Assembly: GCA_903882745.1 (NCBI GenBank)
Contig: CAIRYG010000003.1
Span: 1-64,000, forward strand
Direction of reading: 5' to 3'
Source: an uncultured Gemmatimonadota bacterium
GTDB taxonomy: Bacteria > Gemmatimonadota > Gemmatimonadetes > Gemmatimonadales > Gemmatimonadaceae
Length of the DNA stretch: 64,000 nucleotides
Shown here in pieces: positions 24,367-33,605 of the stretch (position 1 is the stretch's first letter; the number at the start of each line of letters is the position of its first letter). Position numbers and translations under genes: made by a program. The notes below the pieces were generated by a model, which saw only the letters and a program-made list of their open reading frames with translations, searched no databases and was not told the DNA's origin.

Positions 24367-25011
24367 CTACCGCGTGGCAAGCCAGCCGTCGACGATCGGG
24401 GCAATCCGGCTTGCGAGCATATCCGCCCCTAGGGCCGCGAAGAGCGCGGCAAAGACGTCCATCGTGTAGTGGGCGCGGAGCACAATCACCGTGACGGCCT
24501 CAACAGCGGCAACCACGATACCTATTGCCGCGAGCCAGGGAGGCGCGGTGTGATAGAGATAGAGCGCGCCAAGCACCGACACGGCCGTGTGCCCAGAAAA
24601 GAAGAAATCGTTGCTGGTGCCATAGGTCACCAGTAACGAGGGAAATCCGGGGTAGCGCCAAATCGACCCCTGTGGGATCGGCAGCGTGCAAATCATCTGA
24701 CACGCCTGTCGCATCAAAAACAGGATCAGCAGCCCCAGGAACGGTCGGAGCGTTGGCCCCAGCACCGCGCTCGCGAGGAGATACAGACCAAATACGTCAA
24801 TCAGCGCCGACGTAACAATGAGCGTCACATCGGCAGCACGCGGATGATCGGTGAGCCGGCGGTGCAGCGGCGCGCTCCAGTCATGCAAGCGGTCGCCAAG
24901 GCCAGCGTTAGCCGGCGCTTTGGCACTAATAACGCGCTGCGTCCAGAACCACAGAAAGAGCGCAACAGCGACGAAGGTCGAGCGAAGCGCAACTTCCGCG
25001 AGTGTGTTCAT
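24367..25011 (-). CDS. PAP2-superfamily membrane phosphatase (sphingomyelin-synthase-like subgroup)
   Basis: The 214-residue integral membrane protein has about six hydrophobic helices. The catalytic signature is of the PAP2_C type: FFFSGHTAVS (SGHT) and ALRAHYTMDVFAAL (HYTxDV), as in sphingomyelin-synthase-related phosphatases/phosphotransferases, rather than the longer KxxxxxxRP bacterial PAP2 motif. It likely acts on a lipid phosphate or phosphatidyl head group at the membrane. I chose MNTLAEVALR (ATG at 25011) because the longer frame is a shadow of the intergenic region. It is divergent from the ABC-F gene, 186 bp apart. Confidence 0.83.
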   Translation of the reverse strand: MNTLAEVALRSTFVAVALFLWFWTQRVISAKAPANAGLGDRLHDWSAPLHRRLTDHPRAADVTLIVTSALIDVFGLYLLASAVLGPTLRPFLGLLILFLMRQACQMICTLPIPQGSIWRYPGFPSLLVTYGTSNDFFFSGHTAVSVLGALYLYHTAPPWLAAIGIVVAAVEAVTVIVLRAHYTMDVFAALFAALGADMLASRIAPIVDGWLATR

Positions 25012-25197
25012 GGGGCAGTATACGGTGCATTCGCGGCCGACGCGAGCAACGCCCGCTCCCCTGGCACCGATCCGGCGGCACGCGGCAGCAGGCGGCACGC
25101 GGTGTTGACTCGTCGCCCGACGAGCCCCGGTGATATTTTTCACCTAGCACCAGAACGCCGCTCGGTCCGCTCCCGGATCTTCTTCTTTTATCTCCGC

Positions 25198-26823
25198 GTG
25201 ACTCTTCTTTCGGTATCCAACGTCGGCGTCTCCTTTGGCGCGACGGAACTCTTCAAAGACATCACCTTTACCGTCGCCGACGGCGAACGGTGGGGGATCA
25301 TCGGCCGCAACGGCGCCGGCAAGAGCTCGATCTTCAAAATCATCATCGGCGAGCTCCAGCCCAACGTCGGAAGCGTGGCCCGCAAGCCGGGACTCCGACA
25401 CGCCCTGCTCGATCAGCACCGCGCCTTCGAAGGCGCCACCACAGTATGGCAAGCGGGCGCTGCCGCCTGGCGTGACGTCATTGCACTCGAACACAGCCTC
25501 GCGCAACAAGCCATCGAACTCGGCGAGATGGGCGAAAAGGTCACCGACGAGTTCCTGGAACGGTTCGGGCGCGACCAAGAGCGATTCGCCGATCTGGGAG
25601 GCTACGAATACCACGCTCGCGTCGACGCGGTTCTCCAAGGCCTCGGCTTCGACGCCGAGGAGTCCAAGACACGCCTCATCGCGACACTCTCCGGCGGTGA
25701 GCGCGGACGTGTAGGCCTCGCGGCGCAACTCATCGCGCCGGCCGACCTACTCCTGCTCGACGAACCGACCAACCATCTCGACCTCGACACCACAACCTGG
25801 CTGCAAGAATGGCTGAGCGAAGCCGCCGAAACGGTCATCGTCGTATCGCACGATCGTGCGTTTATGGACGCGGTCTGCACGAATATCTTGCACGTTGAAG
25901 CGAAGTCGAGCGAATCGTACAAAGGCAACTACAGCCAGTTCGTGCCACAGCGCGCCGAACGACGGCTCACGCGTGAGCGCGAGCTGGAGAAACAGCGCGC
26001 CTACGTTAAGAAGGAAGAGGAGTACATCCGTCGCAACTTGGCTGGGGTCAACTCCTTCCAAGCCAAGGGCAAGCGCAAGCGCCTCGAACGCCTGCCACGT
26101 CTCGCACCGCCGCCAGGCGATCCGGCCGCGATGTCGCTCAACTTCGAAGTTGGAGAGCGCGGCGGCGACCAAGTCACCGACATCAAGAATCTCCGCGTCG
26201 AAGTGCCAGGACGGGTGCTCGTCGAGGATTTCACCGCGGTGCTGCGCCGCAACGATTTCGTGGCGCTCGTCGGCCCGAACGGCGCGGGCAAGTCATCCTT
26301 TATCTCCACCATCCTCGGCGATCGCGCGCCCGCCCACGGCGAAGTGCGCGTGGGCGGCTCAGTGACACCGGCATGGTTCCGACAGGATTTGTCGGATCTC
26401 CCACTGCGGATGTCGCTGGCAGACGCCGTTCAGGAGATTCGGCCAACCTGGAGCCGCGGGTCAGTGCAGAATCACCTCGGCGCATTCGGGTTCACCGGCG
26501 ACGAAGTCTTCCGTGAGATCAGCACCTTGAGCGGCGGCGAGCGCGCGCGTATTGCGCTCGCGCGGATGACGCTGGCGCGCGCAAATCTGCTCGTGCTCGA
26601 CGAACCAACGAACCACCTCGACGTCGAAAACATCGAAGTGCTCGAGGACGCGCTCGCGGAGTACGACGGCACCGTACTGCTCGTCAGCCACGACCGGGCG
26701 TTCCTTCGTGAAGTCGCCACGCGTGTGTGGGCGTTCGATGGCACGCGGCTCGTTGATTTTGATGGCCCGTTTGAGGAATGGGAAGAAGATCGCGCACGGC
26801 GGGCGGCGAACGCGCGCAGCTAA
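25198..26823 (+). CDS. ABC-F family ATP-binding protein
   Basis: This 541-residue soluble protein has two ABC domains and no membrane segments. Domain 1 has GRNGAGKSS, LSGGERGR and LLLLDEPTNHLDLD; domain 2 has GPNGAGKSS, LSGGERARIALAR and LLVLDEPTNHLDVEN. The charged linker between them (RELEKQRAYVKKEEEYIRR...KGKRKRLERL) is the ABC-F interdomain P-site tip linker. Members act on ribosomes (translation factors or antibiotic-resistance proteins); which subgroup this is cannot be decided by eye. The start is a GTG at 25198, just before TLLSVSNVGVSFG, with no clear Shine-Dalgarno. Residues further upstream in frame look non-coding. Confidence 0.9.
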   Translation: MTLLSVSNVGVSFGATELFKDITFTVADGERWGIIGRNGAGKSSIFKIIIGELQPNVGSVARKPGLRHALLDQHRAFEGATTVWQAGAAAWRDVIALEHSLAQQAIELGEMGEKVTDEFLERFGRDQERFADLGGYEYHARVDAVLQGLGFDAEESKTRLIATLSGGERGRVGLAAQLIAPADLLLLDEPTNHLDLDTTTWLQEWLSEAAETVIVVSHDRAFMDAVCTNILHVEAKSSESYKGNYSQFVPQRAERRLTRERELEKQRAYVKKEEEYIRRNLAGVNSFQAKGKRKRLERLPRLAPPPGDPAAMSLNFEVGERGGDQVTDIKNLRVEVPGRVLVEDFTAVLRRNDFVALVGPNGAGKSSFISTILGDRAPAHGEVRVGGSVTPAWFRQDLSDLPLRMSLADAVQEIRPTWSRGSVQNHLGAFGFTGDEVFREISTLSGGERARIALARMTLARANLLVLDEPTNHLDVENIEVLEDALAEYDGTVLLVSHDRAFLREVATRVWAFDGTRLVDFDGPFEEWEEDRARRAANARS

Positions 26824-26862
26824 CAGCTCGGCAACATTCACCTTTCGCGTTATCGTTATTCT

Positions 26863-27600
26863 ATGAGAATCGCACACGCGCTGTATCTCGTGTCAGCCGC
26901 CGCTGGGCTGTTGCTCGCCCGCCCGGCCCACGCGCAGGACGCTCGCACCGTCGTACTCCGCTTCCGGAAGGCGGGCGACACGGTCGCTATTCGCAACGCG
27001 CAGATTACGATCGATCACACTATCGAGGCCGGGAACACCGACTCGCTCGGCATGATCAGCATTCCCGATCTCGATGATGGTGGCCATATCGTCGAGGCGG
27101 TCGCGCGCGGGTACCAGGCGTACTTCGACAAGTTCAAGAGTGGACCGAACGAGCGCATGCCGATCGAGCTCGAGATTCTTGCCGTTGAAGTGGCGATGAA
27201 ACCCAAGGGACAGCCAACAGAGCTCGCCGCGGCTGGCTTTGATCAACGGCGCACAAAGGCGCAGGGCAAGTTCTTTACCCTCGCGCAGCTCAAGGCTGCC
27301 GGCGGCCGTCCGCTCGCCAATCTGCTCAAAATCGACGCCGGTGCAGGCATCGCAACGGGACCGCGCGGGGAGTCGTTTCTCGCCTCCGGCGCTGCGCCAA
27401 CTCCGGGCGCTCCCTGCTACGCCACCGTGATCCGTGACGGGCTTCGGGTCTATCCGTTTGAGAGCGCTGCACCGCCGGACCTCGATAAGATCTTCACCGA
27501 TGATCTCGCGGCTGTTGAGCTGTACCCACGTGGTGCAGTCGGGCCCGCCGAACTGAAGGATGCCTCGAGCTGCGGCGCACTGGTGCTCTGGAAGCGGTAG
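26863..27600 (+). CDS. Exported regulatory-domain plus plug-like protein without a barrel
   Basis: The 245-residue protein has a signal peptide (residues 1-25, ending AHAQ). Residues about 28-110 resemble a carboxypeptidase-regulatory-like beta domain (IRNAQITIDHT, DSLGMISIPDL, VARGYQAYF). The rest resembles the end of a TonB-receptor plug: LANLLKIDAGAGI, YATVIRDGLRVYPFE, DDLAAVELYPRG, and a final CGALVLWKR. No transmembrane barrel follows; the gene ends at the point where a barrel would begin. A second protein of the same design is at 56827-58242. It may be an exported binding or adaptor protein. The function is unknown. A bidirectional terminator follows. Confidence 0.72.
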   Translation: MRIAHALYLVSAAAGLLLARPAHAQDARTVVLRFRKAGDTVAIRNAQITIDHTIEAGNTDSLGMISIPDLDDGGHIVEAVARGYQAYFDKFKSGPNERMPIELEILAVEVAMKPKGQPTELAAAGFDQRRTKAQGKFFTLAQLKAAGGRPLANLLKIDAGAGIATGPRGESFLASGAAPTPGAPCYATVIRDGLRVYPFESAAPPDLDKIFTDDLAAVELYPRGAVGPAELKDASSCGALVLWKR

Positions 27601-27624
27601 GCACTCGCCCACATCAATGAAGCA

Positions 27625-27656
27625 CGAAGGGCGCCCCCATCCGGGGGCGCCCTTCG
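27625..27656. terminator. Bidirectional terminator hairpin between convergent genes
   Basis: A perfect 14-bp GC-rich stem (27625-27638 with 27643-27656) has a 4-nt loop ATCC. It lies 24 bp after the plus-strand stop at 27600 and 23 bp after the minus-strand stop at 27680. U tracts are short on both sides. Confidence 0.8.
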
Positions 27657-27679
27657 TTCACATCGTGGTTGCGTTGGGC

Positions 27680-29545
27680 CTACTTCGCCGCCGCCAACCG
27701 CCGGATCTCACCGGCCATCGTCTTCACCCGAGCGCCGTCCTTGGCACCCTTCACGTCGCCATCGACCTGCGTGGCGAGGGCGTTCAGCGCAGCCGCGCGC
27801 GCTGCACCCGACTTCATTTCCGCTGCGTCGAGCGCCGCAGCAATCGCCGAGGTACGGTCGGCAGCGAGTCCGCTTCCGCGCACCAACTGGTCGAGGTACG
27901 ACCGCACAACCACGAACGCTGCCGGCCAGGTCATCTTCGGCTGGCTCTGCGGATTGTACTCGGTGAAGGTGACCAGCTTGGCCGCAGCAATCTCATTGGC
28001 CGAGAGCTGCGCACTGGGCGTCAACTCTAAGATGTCCAGCCCACGATCGAGCTCGGACGAGTAGACCATGCCGTTCCAGTAGTACGCGCCCCACGAACCG
28101 CCAATCGTGCCGCTGCCGCGGCGCGCACCGGCTGCCTGACCAGCCATCGCACCCACCGGAACGTCGGCCCCAGCTGGCGGATCGATCGAGCCGCGATCGA
28201 AGTACGCGATCTCGAACGCATTGTCCTGGTCCGTGAAGTCCATGACGTCAATGCCGCCCTGGTACCAACCCTGCACGTACAGATCGCGCCCCGGCACCGG
28301 AATGATGCCGCCGTTGTGCGACACGCAGTTCTCTTCTGCGGACTGTGCTGCCGGAAGCTTGAAGTAGCCGTGCTGGGCCTGCTTCTTCTTGGCATCGATG
28401 GAGATGATCGTGTTGCCGCCGAGTTCCTTCATGCTCGAGGCCTGGCACATCGGACCCGTGCCGCCGCCCCACTCATCCGTCTGGATCGTCTTCTTACCGT
28501 CGTTGCTGAACGCGGCGGTGTGACGGCCCTGGAAGTTGTTCGTGTCGGCCAGCGCATCGAGGCGCACCGGCTTTTCAGGATTCGAGATGTCCACCAAAAT
28601 GGCGTGCGTGGAGCAGGACGCCGAGAGCAGGTGGAGTGCCGGGTAGGCCGTCACGTCGTGACAGTTGCGCGGACCGGTCGGTGCCGGCGCTGCTGCTGGC
28701 GCGGCGGCATCACCTGGGGCACCGCCGCGGCCGCCGCGACCACCGGCCGCACGGTTCGGGTTCACCGGCATGCAGAACTGCTTGCACGTGCCGCCGCCAT
28801 CGAGGCCCGTGAAGATGCGGGCGCCCGGAATCACCACGGCCTGCTCGGGATGATTGAGCGGCACCTTGATGATGTCGAGCTGATACAGCGAGTTCGTCGG
28901 ATCAGCCGGATCCGTGCCGTTCTTGCAGCCGGCGAGTTCCGTCTCCGGACGAGCGGCCGACTGCCCGGACACATAGAGATAGATGATGTTGGCGTCCGTC
29001 GGGCTGGGCACGACGGTGTGCGTGTGCGAGCCTTTGCAGGTTTGCACGTTCTTGACGAGCTTGGGCGCCTTCGGGTTGGTCACGTCGAAGATGCGCACGC
29101 CAGCCATGTGGTCCTTGGGGTCCTGCACGCCACCCTTGCCGCAATCATTGCGGTTGCCCGCGCCTTCTGCGGAGATGAAGAGCAAGTTGCCAACCACGGA
29201 CGGATCGCCCTGCGACGTGATGCACTCGACAACCGAGGCAAGCGTCGGCTTGGCGGTGTCCGTGATATCCCAAATCGTGAAGCCGGCGAAGTTCGCCTGG
29301 TACACGAAGTGCGTGCCGAAGGCGAGATCCGAGTTGATGAAGGTCAGGCCACGGACGGTGTCGAACTGCGCCGGCTTCTTGGAGAACGACACAAGGCGCA
29401 TGTTGCTCGCCGCAACGCCGGCGTCAAATCGGCCCGGCTTGAGGTTCGTGCGAGGATCTTGGGCGCTCGGATAGGTCTGCGCCGATGCAAGACTCGGCGT
29501 GATGATCGTCACGAGCAGCAGTATCAAAAGGCGGACAACGCGCAT
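27680..29545 (-). CDS. Exported LVIVD-repeat beta-propeller-like protein
   Basis: The protein is about 621 residues with an N-terminal signal peptide (hydrophobic to about residue 24, ASAQ). The body holds repeats of the type GVRIFDVTNPKAPKLV, GFTIWDITDTAKPTL, AILVDISNPEKPVRL and GIDVMDFTDQDNAFEIAYF, the LVIVD pattern of surface propeller proteins. Multiple Cys residues suggest disulfides. A Gly/Arg/Ala/Pro-rich insert lies near nucleotides 28665-28755. The C-terminal 70 residues are helical. It probably lies outside the cytoplasm, with an unknown ligand. I chose the ATG at 29545 over the GTG at 29551 because GGAG lies upstream. Confidence 0.8.
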   Translation of the reverse strand: MRVVRLLILLLVTIITPSLASAQTYPSAQDPRTNLKPGRFDAGVAASNMRLVSFSKKPAQFDTVRGLTFINSDLAFGTHFVYQANFAGFTIWDITDTAKPTLASVVECITSQGDPSVVGNLLFISAEGAGNRNDCGKGGVQDPKDHMAGVRIFDVTNPKAPKLVKNVQTCKGSHTHTVVPSPTDANIIYLYVSGQSAARPETELAGCKNGTDPADPTNSLYQLDIIKVPLNHPEQAVVIPGARIFTGLDGGGTCKQFCMPVNPNRAAGGRGGRGGAPGDAAAPAAAPAPTGPRNCHDVTAYPALHLLSASCSTHAILVDISNPEKPVRLDALADTNNFQGRHTAAFSNDGKKTIQTDEWGGGTGPMCQASSMKELGGNTIISIDAKKKQAQHGYFKLPAAQSAEENCVSHNGGIIPVPGRDLYVQGWYQGGIDVMDFTDQDNAFEIAYFDRGSIDPPAGADVPVGAMAGQAAGARRGSGTIGGSWGAYYWNGMVYSSELDRGLDILELTPSAQLSANEIAAAKLVTFTEYNPQSQPKMTWPAAFVVVRSYLDQLVRGSGLAADRTSAIAAALDAAEMKSGAARAAALNALATQVDGDVKGAKDGARVKTMAGEIRRLAAAK

Positions 29546-29599
29546 CAGCACACACTCCGGTGGAAGGACGAACGGGACGCCAGCGACGGCGCCTGAGAA

Positions 29600-29641
29600 C
29601 GGAAGACGAACTTCGGAAGACGAACTTCGGGAGACGAACTG
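29600..29641. repeat. 14-bp tandem repeat (3 copies) after the DUF305 gene
   Basis: The unit CGGAAGACGAACTT occurs at 29600 and 29614 exactly and at 29628 with two changes. It begins 8 bp after the stop of the minus-strand DUF305 gene (29649) and lies upstream of the LVIVD gene, where it could also affect the 5' leader of a read-through transcript. Confidence 0.9.
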
Positions 29642-29648
29642 TTGGTGC

Positions 29649-30293
29649 TTACTTCGGGGGGAGCTTGGCCATCAGGCCGCGCATGATACCGATCTCACTC
29701 GTCTGCGCCGTAACAACATCGTTGGCGAACACGGAGACATCGACTTCCTGGCCTGCGCGTGGCGTCATGAACAGGTCGTCGACCATCTTCAGGGCGCCGG
29801 CGTGGTGCATAATCATGAACGTCAGGTAGGCACGATCGAAATCGACCCCCTTGGAATTCTCGAGTTGCGTGAGCTGCTCGTCGGTCAGCATCCCTTCCAT
29901 CCGTACGTGATGCCACGATGCCGTGTCGGGTGCGAACTGGTTGTTGCGCTCCAACCACTTCTGCATGATCTGGATTTCGGGAATCTGCGACTGGTCGATC
30001 TTCTTCGAGAGCTTGAGGACCTGCGCGTTGGCGCCATGGGAGTCCGCCAGGCGCGACATCACAACCGCTTGGGCGTGGTGCGCAATCATCCCCTGCATGA
30101 ACTCAACATCGGCCTTCGTATAGATCGCGCCCGCAGGGATCACGATCTCGGGGCCCATGTTCATGTGGTCCATACCGCTCATGCCGGCCATTCCCGCCAT
30201 ACCGGACATTCCGCCTTGGGCGGACGCCGTCGACGAGACGCCGGCGAGCAGGGTGCAAACCGCGACTGCGACACCTAAGCGGTAGTTCAGCAT
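29649..30293 (-). CDS. Exported DUF305-family protein with Met-rich N-terminus
   Basis: The 214-residue protein has a signal peptide (to about residue 26). A Met/Gly/His stretch follows (GMSGMAGMAGMSGMDHMNMG), a composition typical of copper-binding segments. The DUF305 domain has VEFMQGMIAHHAQAVVMSRL and, in a second half, DRAYLTFMIMHHAGALKMVDDLF: two MxxHHxxA helices as in the ferritin-like DUF305 fold. Such proteins are often found near copper or metal handling genes; here the multicopper oxidase is far away (62 kb). A periplasmic copper/metal-binding role is inferred. It is 155 bp downstream of nothing translated and 166 bp after the M13 end. Confidence 0.87.
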   Translation of the reverse strand: MLNYRLGVAVAVCTLLAGVSSTASAQGGMSGMAGMAGMSGMDHMNMGPEIVIPAGAIYTKADVEFMQGMIAHHAQAVVMSRLADSHGANAQVLKLSKKIDQSQIPEIQIMQKWLERNNQFAPDTASWHHVRMEGMLTDEQLTQLENSKGVDFDRAYLTFMIMHHAGALKMVDDLFMTPRAGQEVDVSVFANDVVTAQTSEIGIMRGLMAKLPPK

Positions 30294-30459
30294 GGCGAGT
30301 GTTCTCCGTCAGTGTACCGGCTCAAACATCGGACCGGGAGGATCAGGGAACTATTCACAATTTCCCTACAGAAAACGATACAGCGCGCGCGCGTCCGGCA
30401 CTAGGCGGTAGGCGGTAGGCAACCGCACCTCACGAAGCACCGGACGGCGACACCGCCCC

Positions 30460-32532
30460 TTACCAGATCCTCGCCCGCAGGTTCTCCGGACGGACCATCG
30501 CGTCGCTCTCCTTGCACCCAAAGGCGGCCCGAAACTCCGGCATGTTGGCAAGCGGGCCGTTAACGCGCCATTTGCCGGGCGAGTGTGCGTTGGTCTTGAG
30601 GTTCTGCAGCTCCGCCTCGGGACGCTGCAACCCACGCCAAATCTGCGCCCAGGCCAGGAAGAAGCGCTGCTCCGGCGTGAAGCCATCAATCTTGGTGCGG
30701 GGTTTGTTGCCGAGCGCCTTTTCCATCGCGAAGTAGGCGACCGTCAGTCCACCCAGATCGGCGATGTTCTCACCCAACGTGAGTCGACCGTTCACGTGCG
30801 ACTGGTCATCGACCACGGTGTAGCCGTTGAACTGATCCACCACGAGCTGCGCCGCCGATTTGTACTTGGCGGCATCAGACGGGGTCCACCAATCGCGGAG
30901 ATTCCCCGTCGCATCAAACTGACGACCCGAGTCGTCAAAGCCGTGCGTCATCTCATGACCAATCACCGCGCCGATCGCGCCGTAGTTGACGGCATCGTCC
31001 GCTTTCGGATCAAAGAATGGCGCCTGCAGAATACCAGCCGGAAACTGAATCTGATTGAGCGACGAGCTGTAGCTCGCATTGACCGTCGGTGGCGTCATGC
31101 TCCATTCCGCACGGTCGGGCGCACGGCCCACGCGCGCCCAGCTCCGCACCGCATTCCACTCCGCCACCGCCCGCTGATTGTCGTAGTACGCGCCCGTGGC
31201 GATCGGGAGCGATGTGTAATCGCGCCACTTGTCGGGATAGGCAATCTTCCGGAGGAAGGCGTCGAGCTTCGCAACGGCCTGCACCTTGGTCGTGTCGCTC
31301 ATCCAGTCGAGCCCCTTGATCCGATCGCGGAGCGCGGAGACGAGGTTGTCGACCATTTTCGCCGCGCGAGCCTTGGCCTCAGGAGAAAAGTTGCGCTTGA
31401 CCCACTCCTGACCCACAGCCTCTCCGAGCGCCGTGTTCGTGGTGCTTGCACACATTTTTGTGCGCGCCTCCTCTTGGAGCACGCCGCTGGTGATCTGCTG
31501 CCAGCGGAACGCCTCAGCGCGGAATGCGGCACTGAGCGAGCCCATGGCACCGTTGGTTACGTGCCACCGCAGGAACGCTTTCCAATCGGCGACTGGCGTT
31601 GCCGCGAGGATGGAATCCAGTGCCACAAAGAATGCCGGGGTCCGCACATTCACGTCCCCGACATTCTTGCCACCCTGCTGGCGCACGTAGCGCGCCCAGT
31701 CGACATGCGGCGTGGTGCGAGCAAAATCTGTCAGCGGCATCTTGTGGTACATCGCATTCGGATCACGCATATCGGCCTGCGGGATCGATACGCGCGCCAA
31801 GGCAGTCTCCAACGCAAGCACGGTGTTCGCGTCGGCCTTGGCCTGACTCGCACTCTCGCCGAGGAGTTGGAACGAGCGGCTTACATGGTCCACGTAATCC
31901 GCGCGGCGCTTCACGGCGCGGTCGTTGGTGCCGAGGTAATCTTCGCGGTTCAGCACCAGTCCGCCCTGATTGGCGGAGACGATCACCATCTTGCTGTTCT
32001 TGGGATCTGTGGACGGACCCAGTGAGAATGGGGCCACACCGCCACCGCCCCGCCCTCCGCCGCCGGCACCGCGCAGACCAAAGCTCTTCACGATGTCGTC
32101 CGTGGTCTTGGCTGCTGCAATGGCGTCGAGCAGCCCCTTGATGGGCTTGGTGCCCGCTTTTTCAATCGCGGTGGTGTCGAGGCAGCTCATATAGAGCGTG
32201 CCGATTTTCCATTCATTTGTGCCCGGCTTGGTTTCGCCACCGCGCACGAGCTTGGCGTCGTCGTCGACAATATGCTGCACGATTTCTTGGTTCTTGTCGC
32301 CGAGCATGCCGAAGGCGCCGAGCCCAGTTTTGTCCGGCGGAATCACCTGCTTGCTGAGCCAGGTGCCGTTGGCGTACTGATAGAAATCCGTACAGGCCGC
32401 GCAGGTGGTGTCGAGGTTGGCGCGATCGAGCGGCTTGGTCGAGGCCCGCTGCGCAAGGACCGGAGACGCAACGACGGAAGAGGCACAGGCGACCACGAGG
32501 ATCGCGCGAACAACGAGGTGACGAAGTGACAT
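30460..32532 (-). CDS. M13-family metallopeptidase (neprilysin/PepO-like), exported
   Basis: The 690-residue protein has a signal peptide (hydrophobic to about residue 27, VLAQ). The C-terminal catalytic half has VNASYSSSLNQIQFPAGILQ (substrate-binding NAxY), VIGHEMTHGFDDSGRQFD (HExxH), and LGENIADLGGL (third ligand Glu in ExxxD). The C-terminus ends CKESDAMVRPENLRARIW, the conserved M13 end (CxxxW-like). The N-terminal half is the helical lid. A short Gly/Arg insert (GGGGRGGGG) occurs near residue 160. It cleaves oligopeptides in the periplasm or outside. It lies 23 bp downstream of the alpha/beta hydrolase gene on the same strand. Confidence 0.93.
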   Translation of the reverse strand: MSLRHLVVRAILVVACASSVVASPVLAQRASTKPLDRANLDTTCAACTDFYQYANGTWLSKQVIPPDKTGLGAFGMLGDKNQEIVQHIVDDDAKLVRGGETKPGTNEWKIGTLYMSCLDTTAIEKAGTKPIKGLLDAIAAAKTTDDIVKSFGLRGAGGGGRGGGGVAPFSLGPSTDPKNSKMVIVSANQGGLVLNREDYLGTNDRAVKRRADYVDHVSRSFQLLGESASQAKADANTVLALETALARVSIPQADMRDPNAMYHKMPLTDFARTTPHVDWARYVRQQGGKNVGDVNVRTPAFFVALDSILAATPVADWKAFLRWHVTNGAMGSLSAAFRAEAFRWQQITSGVLQEEARTKMCASTTNTALGEAVGQEWVKRNFSPEAKARAAKMVDNLVSALRDRIKGLDWMSDTTKVQAVAKLDAFLRKIAYPDKWRDYTSLPIATGAYYDNQRAVAEWNAVRSWARVGRAPDRAEWSMTPPTVNASYSSSLNQIQFPAGILQAPFFDPKADDAVNYGAIGAVIGHEMTHGFDDSGRQFDATGNLRDWWTPSDAAKYKSAAQLVVDQFNGYTVVDDQSHVNGRLTLGENIADLGGLTVAYFAMEKALGNKPRTKIDGFTPEQRFFLAWAQIWRGLQRPEAELQNLKTNAHSPGKWRVNGPLANMPEFRAAFGCKESDAMVRPENLRARIW

Positions 32533-32555
32533 GAGAGACGTCTCGGGCAGAGGTG

Positions 32556-33560
32556 TTAGGGCTTCCCCAGTTCAAGCGCTTGCCACAGCTTCGCCATCCG
32601 CTCGGTGGGAAGCCACGACTTTTGTTCCGTTGGAATTTTCTGGTCGCCGATTGCGATGTACTGCTTGGTTTTCACATCACCCGAATAGCCGGCCTTTTCC
32701 AACACCGGCTTCAGAGTGCCACCGGGGCCCACACGCATGGGCAGAATGTCCTCGTAGAACGCCATGGCGATGTCGCGTGACTGCCCAACAATGTGTGCAG
32801 CACCCGGTTCGGTCGCTAGCGCCCAGAGTGCGCCGCCGCGACGATTCAGCGCGAATAATCCGCTGATGGTCCAAATGCGCTGGTCGCCATCCTTGCCGCC
32901 AATAAAGAGAATCCCCGGCACCGCGCGCGCTGCGGGCGACACGAGGGCCGAGTAATACACGCCGCCCTTGTTCACCACGAAGGCGGCCACCCGTTCTGGC
33001 TTCCAGGCGGTGAACTCGTAGTTGAACTGTCCGCCGGCGGACATCCCCCACATCAGAAAAGGGGCCGTTGCAAGCTCGGGATGCTTGGAGCGTGTGGCGA
33101 ACGTGTTTATGACATCAATCAGCGCCTGACCGCTCCCCTGCGACACGTTCACGTACGCTTCGATGAAACTCTGCGGCGGCTTGTCCTTGAAGTAGCAGGC
33201 CACCAGGGCAACGTGATGGCTTGTGGCAAACGCCTGCCAGTCACGATCATCCGCGTCACCACGTCCGTCGCCATTCGACCCGGGGACGAGCACCGCAATC
33301 GCCTGCAGCGGGCCTGCGTCAGCCGGCGCCCAAAATCGGAAGGAGGCGATCTCGTAGTTGTTGCCGGGCGCGGCGACTTCGTCCATCGATCCGGGCCCCG
33401 GTGGCCCCACCACCGGCGCCTGCATCCGCGCTCCGGCAGCAGGCGCCACACCACCGGCACTCGCCCCGCCCTGAGCGGCGGCGCGGTGCGTGATCACACA
33501 CATGGCGACCGCAACGGCGATGCGTGTTGCGATGATCCGGCTTTTTGATTGCTTGCTCAT
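32556..33560 (-). CDS. Exported alpha/beta-hydrolase
   Basis: The 334-residue protein has a signal peptide (residues about 8-29, AAAQ) and a low-complexity Gly/Ala/Pro stretch to about residue 60. The hydrolase core follows: IAVLVPGSNGDGRGDADDRDW, FLMWGMSAGGQFNYEF (nucleophile Ser in GMSAGG), GILFIGGKDGDQRI (acid), and a likely His in EPGAAHIVG. It resembles PHB-depolymerase/feruloyl-esterase-like or peptidase-S9-like secreted hydrolases. The substrate is unknown. It is in a minus-strand run with the S15 peptidase and RibD-like gene upstream and the M13 peptidase downstream, gaps of 23-45 bp. Confidence 0.82.
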   Translation of the reverse strand: MSKQSKSRIIATRIAVAVAMCVITHRAAAQGGASAGGVAPAAGARMQAPVVGPPGPGSMDEVAAPGNNYEIASFRFWAPADAGPLQAIAVLVPGSNGDGRGDADDRDWQAFATSHHVALVACYFKDKPPQSFIEAYVNVSQGSGQALIDVINTFATRSKHPELATAPFLMWGMSAGGQFNYEFTAWKPERVAAFVVNKGGVYYSALVSPAARAVPGILFIGGKDGDQRIWTISGLFALNRRGGALWALATEPGAAHIVGQSRDIAMAFYEDILPMRVGPGGTLKPVLEKAGYSGDVKTKQYIAIGDQKIPTEQKSWLPTERMAKLWQALELGKP

Positions 33561-33605
33561 GCTGAACGCCTAGAAAAAAGGATTGGGAACGTCGTACGCG
33601 CAGAA

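Noticed and set aside
24316-24432. Small plus-strand frame beginning MRILLLAALAAR, like a signal peptide start
   Set aside because: Only 38 codons, ends inside the antisense of the PAP2 gene, and the residues after the first 12 are not protein-like. Could be a relic; not supportable.
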